NCBI GenBank assembly: GCA_963831235.1
Contig: CAWHPS010000031.1
Span: 1-41,475 of the forward strand
Reading direction: 5' to 3'
Origin: CAWHPS01 sp963831235
GTDB taxonomy: Bacteria; Fibrobacterota; OXYB2-FULL-49-7; JAEUSG01
DNA: 41,475 nucleotides
Part shown: piece after piece, positions 17,935-26,960 of the stretch
Layout: every line of letters starts with the position of its first letter
How positions within the stretch are numbered: the first letter of the stretch is position 1
The notes under the pieces: generated by a model
What the model was told of the DNA's origin: nothing
What the model saw: only the letters and a program-made list of their open reading frames with translations
Databases searched by the model: none
Program-made: the position numbers and the translations under genes

Positions 17935-18489
17935 ATGATCATGGATTTTGATAAAATAATCAAATCGCGTTACTCATGTAGATCCTATGATCCCATAAGG
18001 CCCGTGGCATTAAAAGACATTGAAGCAATAATCGAGACTGCACGACTTTCTCCCTCAGCCTGCAACAGCCAGACATGGCGGTTTATCATAATTACAGAAA
18101 GATCCATTCTTGATAAAATCCATGATGATGCCATGAGACTCGGTGTCGGCAACCATTTTTTGAAACACGCTCCATGCCTTATCGTAGGTTGTTCAAAGCT
18201 TGATATATTAGCCAATACCATAGGCACCACTGTTTCAGGAATCGACTATTACCAGGTTGATATGGGAATTGCCATGGAACATATGGCCCTTATGGCAACT
18301 AACCTCGGTCTTGCATCGTGCTGGATAGGATGGTTTCACGACAAATCCATTCGGAAAATCCTCGGCATCCCACGTAAAATAAAAATAACGGCCCTCATGG
18401 CAATTGGTTACCCAAAACATGATATCGTCCCTGTTAAAAGCCGCAAACCTATTGATGAAATCATGATGATGCAGAAATGGCAGGATTGA
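17935..18489 (+). CDS. Nitroreductase-family flavoprotein
   Basis: The 184-residue product shows the N-terminal FMN-binding signature (SRYSCRSYDPIRPV, then ARLSPSACNSQTWRFII), the central DMGIAMEHMALMATNLGLASCWIG helix region and a C-terminal AIGYPKHDIVPVKSRKPIDE segment. Length and order fit a single-domain nitroreductase using FMN and NAD(P)H. Substrate cannot be told from sequence. It appears to be a single-gene unit, since the vapBC operator region follows the stop. Confidence 0.88.
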   Translation: MIMDFDKIIKSRYSCRSYDPIRPVALKDIEAIIETARLSPSACNSQTWRFIIITERSILDKIHDDAMRLGVGNHFLKHAPCLIVGCSKLDILANTIGTTVSGIDYYQVDMGIAMEHMALMATNLGLASCWIGWFHDKSIRKILGIPRKIKITALMAIGYPKHDIVPVKSRKPIDEIMMMQKWQD

Positions 18490-18492
18490 TTA

Positions 18493-18522
18493 TTTCATGA
18501 AAACATATTGCAGTTTCATGAA
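18493..18522. promoter_or_regulatory. Candidate VapBC operator
   Basis: TTTCATGAAA (18493-18502, a perfect palindrome) and TTTCATGAA (18514-18522) lie 21 bases apart, two helical turns, between the nitroreductase stop and the antitoxin start. This spacing and self-symmetry fit cooperative binding by a ribbon-helix-helix antitoxin. Confidence 0.5.
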
Positions 18523-18556
18523 CTAATTTTTATATTTATTATATGGAGAAATAAAA

Positions 18557-18835
18557 ATGGCCAATCTACAGGTAAGAGATATTGATGATGAACTTTATAT
18601 GGCAATCAAGAAACGCGCCGGACGCGATCATCGTTCGATAAGCCAGGAAGTTGTACAGATGATTGAAACATGTTTAGCCATGCCCTCTTCCAAAAACACA
18701 AACGCCACCAATGAGTTTCTGGAATTAACCGGCTCATGGGGTGATGATGGTGATGCAAAAAGCATTGTAAAAATGATTCGCAAAGGAAGAGGAAAAAGTA
18801 GCAGGTTCGGAAAGAGTACCGATGTTTTTGATTGA
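18557..18835 (+). CDS. vapB: Antitoxin of a VapBC-type pair (FitA-like RHH)
   Basis: The 92-residue product begins with a ribbon-helix-helix domain (MANLQVRDIDDELYMAIKKR, then HRSISQEVVQMIE), close to FitA-type antitoxins. The C-terminal half is polar and basic, and would wrap the toxin. It overlaps the PIN toxin gene by 14 bases, the usual coupling in these pairs. The start has GGAG 8 bases upstream. It should bind the operator repeats at 18493-18522 and repress its own promoter. Confidence 0.85.
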   Translation: MANLQVRDIDDELYMAIKKRAGRDHRSISQEVVQMIETCLAMPSSKNTNATNEFLELTGSWGDDGDAKSIVKMIRKGRGKSSRFGKSTDVFD

Positions 18836-19226
18836 TACCGACATTCTTATTTACAGTCTGAAATCCCATCCGGAAGTAACATCAAATTTTGAAAAGCATA
18901 ATTTGCTCCCCAAAAGTATTTCAGTGATAACTTATGGGGAAATGCTTTATGGTGCAAGAAAGTCACAAAGACCGGTTCAAAGCCTGGCTGTTGTTTATAA
19001 AATGGCTGAATTATTCCCGATATTGGAAATAACAAAGCCTATCATGGAAATATTCTCAGAAATAAAATCCAAACTCGACAAAACAGGCAATCATATTGAT
19101 GATATGGATTTATTAATTGCCGCTACGGCATTAACCGGCAATTATACTCTTGTAACCAACAACGAATCGCACTTTTCACGCATATCAGGTCTGCATATCG
19201 ACAATTGGTCCCGTGGTATAAAATAA
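18822..19226 (+). CDS. vapC: PIN-domain toxin of a VapBC-type pair
   Basis: The 134-residue PIN ribonuclease keeps the acidic metal-binding set: D5 (FLIDTDILIYSL), Glu in ISVITYGEMLYG, Asp in HIDDMDLLIAATAL, and the late VTNNESHF strand where Asn replaces the usual Asp. PIN toxins of this family cleave RNA, often tRNA or rRNA. The overlap with the antitoxin gene supports co-translation. Located between a nitroreductase and pckG, so it is probably a chromosomal stabiliser or relic. Confidence 0.87.
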   Translation: MFLIDTDILIYSLKSHPEVTSNFEKHNLLPKSISVITYGEMLYGARKSQRPVQSLAVVYKMAELFPILEITKPIMEIFSEIKSKLDKTGNHIDDMDLLIAATALTGNYTLVTNNESHFSRISGLHIDNWSRGIK

Positions 19227-19280
19227 TTCCTGGTGGAAAAGGCATAGAGTTTAATTAAATAATCTAAAGAGGGAGGTCTT

Positions 19281-21083
19281 GTGTCCGCACCTGTAAAAAA
19301 CAGAAAACTGCTCGAATGGGTCGAGGAAATAAAAAAACTATGTGAACCTGAAAGCATTTACTGGTGCGATGGTTCAAAATCCGAATATGACGATATGATC
19401 GATATTCTGATAAAAGGCGGCCTTGCAACCAAATTAAACTCAAAGAAACTTCCGGGTTGCTATTTATTCCGAAGCGACCCATCTGATGTTGCGCGAGTTG
19501 AGGATCGGACATTCATTGCTTCAAAAACCCAGATTGAAGCAGGCCCTACCAATAACTGGATAGATCCTGCTGAATTAAAGAAAACCATGAAGGGCCTTTA
19601 CAAAGGTTGCATGAAAGGGCGGGTAATGTATGTAATTCCTTTTAGCATGGGCCCCATAGGATCGCCCATATCCAAAATCGGCGTTGAAATAACCGACTCT
19701 CAATATGTTGTCGTCAACATGCACATAATGACGCGTGTTGGCGGAAAAGTACTGGATGTCCTTGGAGAAAATGGCGAATTTATACCTTGCCTTCATTCCG
19801 TTGGCAAACCTCTTGCGCAAGGCGAAAAGGACACGAGTTGGCCGTGCGCACCATTGGATAAAAAATACATCTCCCACTTTCCGGAAGAACGGACGATTTG
19901 GTCTTATGGTTCAGGTTACGGCGGAAATGCGCTTCTTGGCAAGAAATGCCTTGCCTTGCGCATAGCATCAGCCATGGCGCGCGAAGAGGGATGGCTTGCG
20001 GAACATATGCTCATCCTCGCAATCACCTCCCCTTCCGGCATTAGAAAATACATCGCAGCGGCCTTTCCTTCGGCATGCGGCAAAACCAACCTTGCCATGC
20101 TCGTTCCGACTTTGCCGGGCTGGAAGGTTGAAACCATAGGCGATGACATTGCCTGGATGAAGTTCGGTCCAGATGGACAATTATACGCAATCAACCCTGA
20201 AGCAGGATTTTTCGGTGTTGCACCTGGAACATCACCGCAAACCAATCCCAATGCAGTACTCACAATCAATAAAAACACGATTTTCACCAATGTCGCGTTG
20301 ACCGAAGATAATGACGTATGGTGGGAAGGCATAGGCCATGAAGCGCCTTCAGGAACAATAATCGACTGGAAAGGGCGGGAATGGGATCACTCAGGAAAAG
20401 AACCTGCAGCGCATCCCAATGCGAGATTCACAGCTCCTGCACGCCAATGCCCTGTTATTGCGCCTGAGTGGGAAGACCCTAAAGGTGTCCCCATAAGCGC
20501 TTTTCTCTTCGGCGGAAGAAGACCATCGACAATCCCGCTTATCCATCAGGCCTTTAGCTGGAACCATGGCGTGTTTCTCGGTTCAATTGTGGGTTCAGAA
20601 ACAACAGCAGCGAACATCGGCGCAATCGGCATAGTACGGCGCGATCCCATGGCAATGCTTCCATTCTGCGGATACAACATGGGTGATTATCTGGCCCACT
20701 GGATAAAAATCGGTGAAAAGACATCGAAAGACAAACTTCCCAAGATTTTTTACGTCAACTGGTTCCGTAAAACAGAGGACGGCAAATGGCTCTGGCCAGG
20801 ATATGGAGACAACAGCAGGGTGCTCAAATGGGTCTTTGAGCGTGTTTCAGGCGACGGAAAAGCCGTTGAGACCCCCATCGGCCTCATGCCAACTAACGAC
20901 GCTATTGACAAAAGCAACATACCGGTAAGCGATGCTGACATGACGGAATTATTGCGGGTTGATAAAGGTGAATGGCAAAAGGAAGTCATATCAATCAAGG
21001 AACACTACAAGCGCTTCGGCGAAAGACTCCCCAGTGCCCTTTGGGATGAGCTTGATGCACTTGAAAAACGTCTGCAGAAATGA
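19281..21083 (+). CDS. pckG: Phosphoenolpyruvate carboxykinase (GTP)
   Basis: The 600-residue enzyme interconverts oxaloacetate and PEP with GTP/GDP in the cytoplasm. Seen: FPSACGKTNLAM around residues 263-274 (GTP-type P-loop with the catalytic Cys), GDDIAWMKFGPDG (metal/PEP site), SAFLFGGRRPSTIPL and NWFRKTEDGKWLWPGYGDNSRVLKW (nucleotide pocket). The length is normal for the family. It starts at GTG with GAGGGAGG about 6 bases upstream. The following GNAT gene overlaps its stop by 4 bases (ATGA), so the two are co-transcribed. GTP-type PEPCK is common in FCB-group and anaerobic bacteria. Confidence 0.96.
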   Translation: MSAPVKNRKLLEWVEEIKKLCEPESIYWCDGSKSEYDDMIDILIKGGLATKLNSKKLPGCYLFRSDPSDVARVEDRTFIASKTQIEAGPTNNWIDPAELKKTMKGLYKGCMKGRVMYVIPFSMGPIGSPISKIGVEITDSQYVVVNMHIMTRVGGKVLDVLGENGEFIPCLHSVGKPLAQGEKDTSWPCAPLDKKYISHFPEERTIWSYGSGYGGNALLGKKCLALRIASAMAREEGWLAEHMLILAITSPSGIRKYIAAAFPSACGKTNLAMLVPTLPGWKVETIGDDIAWMKFGPDGQLYAINPEAGFFGVAPGTSPQTNPNAVLTINKNTIFTNVALTEDNDVWWEGIGHEAPSGTIIDWKGREWDHSGKEPAAHPNARFTAPARQCPVIAPEWEDPKGVPISAFLFGGRRPSTIPLIHQAFSWNHGVFLGSIVGSETTAANIGAIGIVRRDPMAMLPFCGYNMGDYLAHWIKIGEKTSKDKLPKIFYVNWFRKTEDGKWLWPGYGDNSRVLKWVFERVSGDGKAVETPIGLMPTNDAIDKSNIPVSDADMTELLRVDKGEWQKEVISIKEHYKRFGERLPSALWDELDALEKRLQK

Positions 21084-21550
21084 CGCCTGTAATTACTTTT
21101 GAAGAAGGTGGACAAGAGCTTCTCGAAAGGGTCGGCCCGATATGGGAACATTTGCGGGCCCATCACGAAGGCATCACTGTCCATTTCAAACAGCGCTTTG
21201 CGTCTATGAATTTCCCCGATCGAAAAATCGAGCTTATTTCAAAAGGGAATCCTAATGGACTTCACGTTATAATCATCAGGGATGATGGGGTTGGAAAAGA
21301 TGTTGGCTATGCAGTATCAACCATCAACCCTTTAAATGTTGCCGAGATTGACTCTCTTCAGGTTGATGACGAATATCGTTGCAGGAAATTGGGAGAGGAA
21401 CTGGTAAAAAGGTCCCTTGCCTGGATAAAAGAACACAAAATCAGTAATATTATTATAAACGTTGCTGTGGGTAACGAACGTGCACTTGGGTTTTACAGGA
21501 AATTCAATTTTTATCCGTATACAATTCAGCTTCTTGAAAAAGATGTATAA
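21080..21550 (+). CDS. GNAT-family N-acetyltransferase
   Basis: The 156-residue protein carries GNAT features: a central strand with DSLQVDDEYRCRKLGEELVK (acetyl-CoA-binding region; the usual R/Q-x-x-G-x-G/A is CRKLGE) and the C-terminal VAVGNERALGFYRKFNFYPY motif. Substrate unknown. It overlaps the pckG stop and is probably translationally coupled to it, which might hint at modification of PEPCK or another metabolic enzyme; that is speculation. Confidence 0.82.
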   Translation: MTPVITFEEGGQELLERVGPIWEHLRAHHEGITVHFKQRFASMNFPDRKIELISKGNPNGLHVIIIRDDGVGKDVGYAVSTINPLNVAEIDSLQVDDEYRCRKLGEELVKRSLAWIKEHKISNIIINVAVGNERALGFYRKFNFYPYTIQLLEKDV

Positions 21551-21562
21551 GCGAGAGCTCTA

Positions 21563-22126
21563 TTAAGCGTTGGCGCGTCCGAGATATTTTCGGTCAGCAG
21601 TGCTTACTTTTATTGTTTCACCTGTCTTGATGAACATGGGGACTTCAACCTCAAGCCCTGTTTCAACAGTCACAAGCTTGCCAACATTACCTGCGGAATT
21701 CCCGCGTACGGCGTCATGTGCTTCGGTGACCTTCATTATTACTGATGCCGGAAGCTCTATACGAATGGCGCGCTCGTCAACAAAAAGCACATCGTATTTC
21801 TGCCCCACGGTTAAAAAGTCAATGGCATCGCCTATTACATCCTTCTGGAGCTCATAAGTATCAAAGGTAACCGGATCCATGAAAACATATTCGCCCTGAT
21901 TTTCGTACGAATATTCCAATGTCTTGCCGCGGTTTTCGACTATTTCAAATTCTTCGCTCACGCTTGTACGTATGGGAAAAGCCTTGCCTGATATTACGCT
22001 GCGGAGCTCCATCTGCACATAAGCCCTGTTGTTGGGCGGCGTGCGGACCACGCATTCTTCGACAAGACACAATTCACCATTATAACGGACCATGTTTTTT
22101 TTACGAATCTGGTTTGCTGTAGGCAT
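21563..22126 (-). CDS. efp: Elongation factor P (Asn-tip variant)
   Basis: The 187-residue product has the three EF-P domains: KOW-like N-domain (1-65), OB domain (about 66-130, EYSYENQGEYVFMDPVTFDTYEL) and C-terminal OB domain (130-187, VTVETGLEVEVPMFIKTGETIKV). It relieves ribosome stalling at proline stretches. The tip loop reads TPPNNRAYVQ, so the position of the modified Lys in E. coli PGKGQAF is N32. It therefore cannot use EpmA-type lysylation. A second paralogue with an Arg tip is at 30857-31423, and both have a related upstream element. It is convergent with the GNAT gene. Confidence 0.92.
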   Translation of the reverse strand: MPTANQIRKKNMVRYNGELCLVEECVVRTPPNNRAYVQMELRSVISGKAFPIRTSVSEEFEIVENRGKTLEYSYENQGEYVFMDPVTFDTYELQKDVIGDAIDFLTVGQKYDVLFVDERAIRIELPASVIMKVTEAHDAVRGNSAGNVGKLVTVETGLEVEVPMFIKTGETIKVSTADRKYLGRANA

Positions 22127-22225
22127 ATTGTCAACTCCTTAATTCTTGCATGATAATTTATGGATTTCTTGCTAATGGCATTATATCAAAAAGCCGTACA
22201 AGAGCATAAATATAATTTATTAGAC

Positions 22226-22263
22226 TGTTCCAAAAACAACCCAAATAGAAAATAGTTTCAACC
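22226..22263 (-). repeat. Shared upstream element, short copy 3 (minus strand)
   Basis: Read on the minus strand it gives GTTGAAAC...CTATTTGGGTTGTTTTT, related to the cores at 23123-23158 and 30733-30770. It lies 100 bases upstream of the EF-P start at 22126. The A-rich arm of the palindrome seen in the other copies is degraded here. Confidence 0.45.
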
Positions 22264-22299
22264 GGCACAAAAGTAATCCGAACACTCTTTAAACTGCCT

Positions 22300-22689
22300 T
22301 CAGACTACCAAATCGCAAATAGATAATGTTGTAACCGAAGCCGGGATTTTTTTCCGCAGAGTTAAATCTTCGGTTACGAGAGGCTGGTTGAGATCCATGG
22401 CGGTCTGTATGTAAGAGGCATCATAAAAACTGATATGATATTGAATCGCCGTTCCAAGAGTAACAACATAATCCGGATGATAAAAACAGACTTTTTCAAG
22501 CATCTTTTCCAATGTTTGGTAAATTTCGATCCCCTCGGCTCTGGAATATCTTTTTCCAAGTATTGTTTCTTTCCATAAAACATTACCCAACTCATATCGG
22601 GCCAATGGTATCGTTGATGTATTTTTCAGCAAATCCAATCTGTTTCGCCGAAATACCCCGTATAAGCTTGAAGCATCAAACACCATCAT
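22300..22689 (-). CDS. PIN-domain toxin, second toxin-antitoxin pair
   Basis: The 129-residue VapC-type PIN protein has D5 (MMVFDASSLYGV), an acidic residue in ARYELGNVLWKE, Asp in SFYDASYIQTAM and LVTEDLTLRKK with the final Asp. All four acidic positions are present, so it could be an active RNase. Its start overlaps the antitoxin gene by 4 bases. The ALARYELGN.LWKE pattern resembles a PIN subfamily common in archaea and deep-branching bacteria. It is unrelated in detail to the VapC at 18822. Confidence 0.85.
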   Translation of the reverse strand: MMVFDASSLYGVFRRNRLDLLKNTSTIPLARYELGNVLWKETILGKRYSRAEGIEIYQTLEKMLEKVCFYHPDYVVTLGTAIQYHISFYDASYIQTAMDLNQPLVTEDLTLRKKIPASVTTLSICDLVV

Positions 22690-22928
22690 CGGTTCCGCAT
22701 TTCACGGATGGATCGCGTAACCTGTTCTTCGGGCAGACGCTGTAACAGCTTTTGTACACGGGAATGCCGTCGTTGCTCGACAATATTGTCGCTTTTTTCC
22801 GCGTCCTTTGAAATGCGGGATGCAATCAAATCCATTAGCAACTTCCTGATGCTTTTTTTTTCTTTAATGCCGATTGTCTTTAATTCCCCGAGAATATCAT
22901 CATCCATCCGCAACGTATAGGCCTTCAT
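22686..22928 (-). CDS. RHH antitoxin, partner of the PIN toxin
   Basis: I chose the ATG at 22928 because AAAGGAGAA lies 7 bases upstream and a good promoter ends just before it. An in-frame start at 22967 would lie within that promoter. The 80-residue product starts MKAYTLRMDDDILGELKTIG, a CopG/RHH-type beta strand and helix, then KKSIRKLLMDLI. The charged C-terminal half should bind the toxin. The 4-base overlap with the PIN gene implies translational coupling. Confidence 0.83.
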   Translation of the reverse strand: MKAYTLRMDDDILGELKTIGIKEKKSIRKLLMDLIASRISKDAEKSDNIVEQRRHSRVQKLLQRLPEEQVTRSIREMRNR

Positions 22929-22950
22929 GGTTATTTCTCCTTTAACATAA

Positions 22951-22978
22951 AATATAAAAGCAGACATATTGATGTCAA
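22951..22978 (-). promoter_or_regulatory. Promoter and operator of the second toxin-antitoxin pair
   Basis: On the minus strand TTGACA (22973-22978) and TATATT (22951-22956) are 16 bases apart. GACAT-ATTG-ATGTC (22963-22976), an inverted repeat, covers the spacer and part of the -35 box, as expected of an antitoxin operator. Confidence 0.6.
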
Positions 22979-23068
22979 GATGTCAGCCACACACCATTCA
23001 ATCCTTCATTTTGAGAATATAAGTTTTTACGTGAGTTCTTTACTTCCAGCCATAAGTCTGAATACAAG

Positions 23069-23175
23069 GATATTTTTCCAATGTTTATATATGTATAAAG
23101 TGAACCAAACATGCGAAATCATGTTGAAACAATAGCTATTGGGTTGTTTTAAAAACAAATACCGGATCATGGTAT
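23069..23175 (+). repeat. Shared upstream element, copy 1
   Basis: About 100 bases align with 30680-30790, including AAAGTGAAC, GAAATCAT, GCTATTGG and TTGTTTTAAAAACAA (23144-23158, 7-bp arms around one base). It ends ~135 bases before the glycosidase-like gene. The gap 22968-23309 otherwise holds the toxin-antitoxin promoter and no gene I can support. The role may be a leader RNA, an operator or a small dispersed repeat. Confidence 0.65.
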
Positions 23176-23309
23176 CCTGGCACTCGCAGGCCACGGGAAA
23201 AGCGAGTTATAAACCTAAAAAGTGACTTTCGTCCTTATTCGCGGGCACTTTCAGCAAAGATATGATCTGAAAAAAAAGATATATTAAATGATAAAAGGAG
23301 TATGCTCTT

Positions 23310-24806
23310 ATGAAAAATATTTTACGTACGAATAAAATAAGATATGAAGGCAAACGTTTGTCCATTCTCTATGGATGTTATAAGGGTATCGAAAAGTTTG
23401 CCATAAATGAACTCCAGAGAACGCTTCAAACTTATGTGCCTTATGTTTTACCTGTGTTGCCTGCAAATACCGTGTCCTTTTCTGACAACGAAGACAATAT
23501 CCTGGTAGGAACTCCTGAAAATAATCCTCTGATAGGGCGGTTATGCTCCGATGGCGCCATAACGATTCCGGATGATAATGAGGGTTATACTGTGGCGTGT
23601 CTTCCTTTGCCCTCTGATGGCGGAAATCTTTCCAGGACAATTGTCCTTGCAGGGCGCAGCAGCGCCGGCGTTCTTTATGCTGTTATGGATTTCAACACCC
23701 GGACTTTGGGTTGTGAAGCCGTGCGCGACGATCCGAAAAAAGATTCCGATGTAATTGACAAAATAAATACAGGTTGTTTCAGCACGCATCCGCGTATCGC
23801 CAATCGCGGTATCTGGACCTGGGGTTATGTCATATATGATTACAGAGGTTTCCTGGATAATATGGCCCGCCTACGAATGAACATGCTTACTATATGGAAC
23901 GACATTCCGCCAGTGAATATTGCGGATATTATCGAATATGCACATAATCGCGGGATCAAAATCATCCTGGGTTTTCATTGGGGGTGGGGATATGATTTTG
24001 ATTTGAGCGATATCAATCATGTCCAGGAGATTCAAGACCATATTTTGCAAGAATATAATCAAAATTATGCCTGTTTTAATCATGATGGGATTTATTTTCA
24101 GACCAACACGGAAACAGATAAGACTATGGTAAATGGAATACCCAGGGCAAAATTAGTTTGTGAGTTTGTAAATAAAGTCGCCGGTGTTATGTTAAAGGAG
24201 CATCCGGGCCTTAAGATTCAATTCGGTCTTCATGCGACTTCCATCCTTGGTGATTATATTTATTTTAAGGACCTGGATAAACGTGTAACGATAGTTTGGG
24301 AGGATGCAGGGGTAATTCCATATTCCTATGACCCTGAATATTCAGCACAGTCTCCATCCCATGCCGCCGGACTCGGCTCTATAGAAAGTACAATCGCCTA
24401 CTCGCGGAATATTGCCCGGCTCCGTGAGGGATCTGATTTTGCGTTGGTCCCGAAAGGTTTTATAAACATAAGATGGGACACGGAATTCGAGCATCATGGG
24501 TCTTTTGTTCTTGGTGAAAGAAGCAAGACCTATATACGCCGCAGGCTGGCCGAGCGTAAGTCCCTTCTTGCAAAAGCTGATTGTATTTGGTTGAAACATT
24601 ACAAAATGGCGTCGCGTTTTTTTCGTGAAATCATTCAATCCGGCCAGGATCATATTACCGCAACCGCTTTGGTCGAAGACGGCATGTTTGAGGCGGCCAT
24701 ACCCTTCAGCGTGGCTTTATTCTCACAGATATTGTGGGACCCATTTGCTGACGAGGAAGAGATGGCTGCCATTGCCATGAGCGCTTATTACCGTGACTGC
24801 TTATAG
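23310..24806 (+). CDS. Glycosidase-like protein with GH20-b/GH67-N type N-domain
   Basis: The 498-residue protein has an N-terminal alpha/beta domain (KFAINELQRTL ... IVLAGRSSAGVLYAVMDF, residues ~25-130) of the kind before catalytic barrels in hexosaminidases and alpha-glucuronidases. A TIM-barrel-like region follows (HPRIANRGIWTWGYVIYDYR, then MARLRMNMLTIWND, GIKIILGFHWGWGYD). No signal peptide is seen, so it is probably cytoplasmic. Catalytic residues cannot be assigned with confidence; E349-D350 in TIVWEDAG lies at a barrel strand end. ATAAAAGGAG precedes the start. The AGE epimerase follows after 40 bases, probably as one operon for an uncommon sugar or uronic acid. Confidence 0.65.
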   Translation: MKNILRTNKIRYEGKRLSILYGCYKGIEKFAINELQRTLQTYVPYVLPVLPANTVSFSDNEDNILVGTPENNPLIGRLCSDGAITIPDDNEGYTVACLPLPSDGGNLSRTIVLAGRSSAGVLYAVMDFNTRTLGCEAVRDDPKKDSDVIDKINTGCFSTHPRIANRGIWTWGYVIYDYRGFLDNMARLRMNMLTIWNDIPPVNIADIIEYAHNRGIKIILGFHWGWGYDFDLSDINHVQEIQDHILQEYNQNYACFNHDGIYFQTNTETDKTMVNGIPRAKLVCEFVNKVAGVMLKEHPGLKIQFGLHATSILGDYIYFKDLDKRVTIVWEDAGVIPYSYDPEYSAQSPSHAAGLGSIESTIAYSRNIARLREGSDFALVPKGFINIRWDTEFEHHGSFVLGERSKTYIRRRLAERKSLLAKADCIWLKHYKMASRFFREIIQSGQDHITATALVEDGMFEAAIPFSVALFSQILWDPFADEEEMAAIAMSAYYRDCL

Positions 24807-24846
24807 AAATCCATGTTCAATTCAAGTCTTTGAGGAGGGATGAAAA

Positions 24847-26016
24847 ATGAAAATGGACCGTATTATCCGCAGGTATGAAAGGGAACTGCTGGGTTCAGTA
24901 GTTCCTTTTTGGGAGAAGAATTGCATTGATCGGAAGTATGGTGGATATTTAACCTCCTTAGACAGGGACGGGACAGTATTCGATCATGAAAAGTATATGT
25001 GGATGCAATGGCGGATCGTTTACATGTTTTCAGTTCTTTACATGTCGGAATATTCAAAGGATCGCTGGCTTAAAACGGCGCTTCACGGGTATGAGTTTCT
25101 ACGGGAAAAAGGGAGGGATGCCTCAGGGCAGTATTATTTCGCGCTAAATGAAAAAGGCGAACCTTCAATAGCGCCTTACAATATATTCTCGGAGGCCTTT
25201 GCATTCATGGGCTGCGCCGCCCTTTACCGTGCCACAGGGGAGGTCCGTTTTAAGCAGGACGCGGAAGAGGCCTGGAATAGTTATCTTAATCGAATGAAGA
25301 ACCCGAAGGGACGCTGGAATAAGGTGCTTCCCGGAAAACAAATTTTCCTGCCCCTTGGCGTTAACATGATCTCAATCAGTCTTGGGATCCTCATGAATGA
25401 ATATCTCGGTAACCATCAATACAACTCGACAATAGGCAATACCGTTCAATTGATTCTTGACCGGTTTTGGAACAAAGACATGGGGGTTCTCTTTGAGAAC
25501 ATCACCCCGAAAATGAAATTCGATCTCACTTCTTGCGATGGAAGACTCATTAATCCGGGGCATGGTTTGGAAGCCATGTGGTTCATTATGCATTATGCTG
25601 AAATGGAGGGAAGAAAGGACTGGATAAAAAAAGCCGCTGATATAACCCTTGCATTGCTCAATTTCGGATGGGATAAAAAGCATGGCGGAATAACTTATTT
25701 AAAGGATGTGCTTGAAAGGCCGTGTATCGAACTTTTTCATGACATGAAACTGTGGTGGGTGCATAATGAGGCGATACTGGCTGCGTTGTATGCTTTTCGT
25801 TTGACTGGGGACTGGCGTTTTTGGGAATGGTTCGTAATGATAGACCAATGGGCCTGGAAACATTTCCGCGATAAAGAGTATGGCGAATGGTACGGATATC
25901 TTGGACAACAGGGCAAACCATCTCTATATCTTAAAGGTGGTAAGTGGAAATCATTTTTCCATCTTCCGCGGTGTTTGTATTTTTCCATCCTTCAGATGAA
26001 AAAGTTATCTGTTTGA
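24847..26016 (+). CDS. AGE-family sugar epimerase/isomerase
   Basis: The 389-residue (alpha/alpha)6-barrel protein matches N-acylglucosamine 2-epimerase/cellobiose 2-epimerase enzymes. Seen: DRKYGGYLTSLDRDG (early active-site region), MWMQWRIVYMFS, NPGHGLEAMWF with a catalytic His, and KLWWVHNEAILA followed by the late HFRDKEYGEWYGYL segment. It should interconvert a sugar at C2, or aldose to ketose, in the cytoplasm. GAGGAGGG precedes the start. Likely co-transcribed with the glycosidase-like gene, so its substrate may be the sugar that protein frees. It is convergent with an AraC regulator 4 bases away. Confidence 0.9.
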   Translation: MKMDRIIRRYERELLGSVVPFWEKNCIDRKYGGYLTSLDRDGTVFDHEKYMWMQWRIVYMFSVLYMSEYSKDRWLKTALHGYEFLREKGRDASGQYYFALNEKGEPSIAPYNIFSEAFAFMGCAALYRATGEVRFKQDAEEAWNSYLNRMKNPKGRWNKVLPGKQIFLPLGVNMISISLGILMNEYLGNHQYNSTIGNTVQLILDRFWNKDMGVLFENITPKMKFDLTSCDGRLINPGHGLEAMWFIMHYAEMEGRKDWIKKAADITLALLNFGWDKKHGGITYLKDVLERPCIELFHDMKLWWVHNEAILAALYAFRLTGDWRFWEWFVMIDQWAWKHFRDKEYGEWYGYLGQQGKPSLYLKGGKWKSFFHLPRCLYFSILQMKKLSV

Positions 26017-26019
26017 TAA

Positions 26020-26919
26020 TTAAAAAGTAAAACGGTTGTGATTAGAAAAGGCTTCATTCCCGCCCTGTCCCTTTAAATTGAAACGGTACTGTGTCGGAGG
26101 AATCCTCAGGTATTTCTTGAATAATCTGTTAAAATGGGTCAAGTCCGTGTATCCTACGTCATAAGCGACTTGAATGACTGGATGGGATGTTTTTTTTAAC
26201 AGCTCGCATGCTTTCTCAATTCTGAGCCGGTTCAGGTAATTCAATGGTGGGAAGCCGGTATATTTCTTGAAAAGCCGGATAAAATACCTGTTGTTCATCT
26301 TTAGTGTATTAAAAGCGTCTTTCAGACATGTTGGGGAATAATATTCGGTTTCCATTTTTTTTAATGTCATAAAAACCCTGGGATCTTCGCATCGAATGGT
26401 TGAAACATTCCCTTTATTTCGGCCTGTAAACCTGCCGATAAGAAGCAACATGTGTAACAATTCCAATTGTATCAACGTGGTCCAATCCTGAGTTTTAAAA
26501 AGCAGGGACTGATAAAGAGTATCTATCGTCTCTTCGATTTCCTGTATGTTTTCCGTGGGGACGGAAACAATAAAATTCCGTTTGTTCTTGATTCTTTCAA
26601 GGACATCGGCAGGTTTGAAATTTTTAAGACTGATGCCGTCGAATATATCCCGGTGTACGGCAATACTGACCTGCCTGTGAAGGCCTCCTTTACCTGATTC
26701 AAAATTATGGGACACATATTCAGGTGTAAATATGAGTTGATTTGACTTGAAAGAATACTGATGACCTCCAATACGGCAAACCCCGTTGCCATGATATATA
26801 TAAACGATCTCGAAGAAGTCATGGTCATGTTCCTGTACTGCTCCGATATTACCTGTCTTGTAAATGTAAAAGGGAAAACCAGTCTTTTGGTTTCCTTTTA
26901 TAAAGATTCTTTTTGCCAT
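26020..26919 (-). CDS. AraC-family transcription regulator
   Basis: The 299-residue regulator has an N-terminal cupin-type sensor (HDHDFFEIVYIYHGNG, then GGHQYSFKSNQLIFTPEYVSHNF, residues ~30-75) and a C-terminal double helix-turn-helix (LKDAFNTLKMNNRYFIRLFKKYTG and VIQVAYDVGYTDLTHFNRLFKKYLRIPPTQYRF). It probably senses a sugar and controls the neighbouring carbohydrate genes. Its own promoter (26961-26990) has the same core as the Rieske and esterase promoters. Confidence 0.92.
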   Translation of the reverse strand: MAKRIFIKGNQKTGFPFYIYKTGNIGAVQEHDHDFFEIVYIYHGNGVCRIGGHQYSFKSNQLIFTPEYVSHNFESGKGGLHRQVSIAVHRDIFDGISLKNFKPADVLERIKNKRNFIVSVPTENIQEIEETIDTLYQSLLFKTQDWTTLIQLELLHMLLLIGRFTGRNKGNVSTIRCEDPRVFMTLKKMETEYYSPTCLKDAFNTLKMNNRYFIRLFKKYTGFPPLNYLNRLRIEKACELLKKTSHPVIQVAYDVGYTDLTHFNRLFKKYLRIPPTQYRFNLKGQGGNEAFSNHNRFTF

Positions 26920-26960
26920 GTCCCAAATCCTGAAAACATACGATTATTCTTAGCGTCAAG

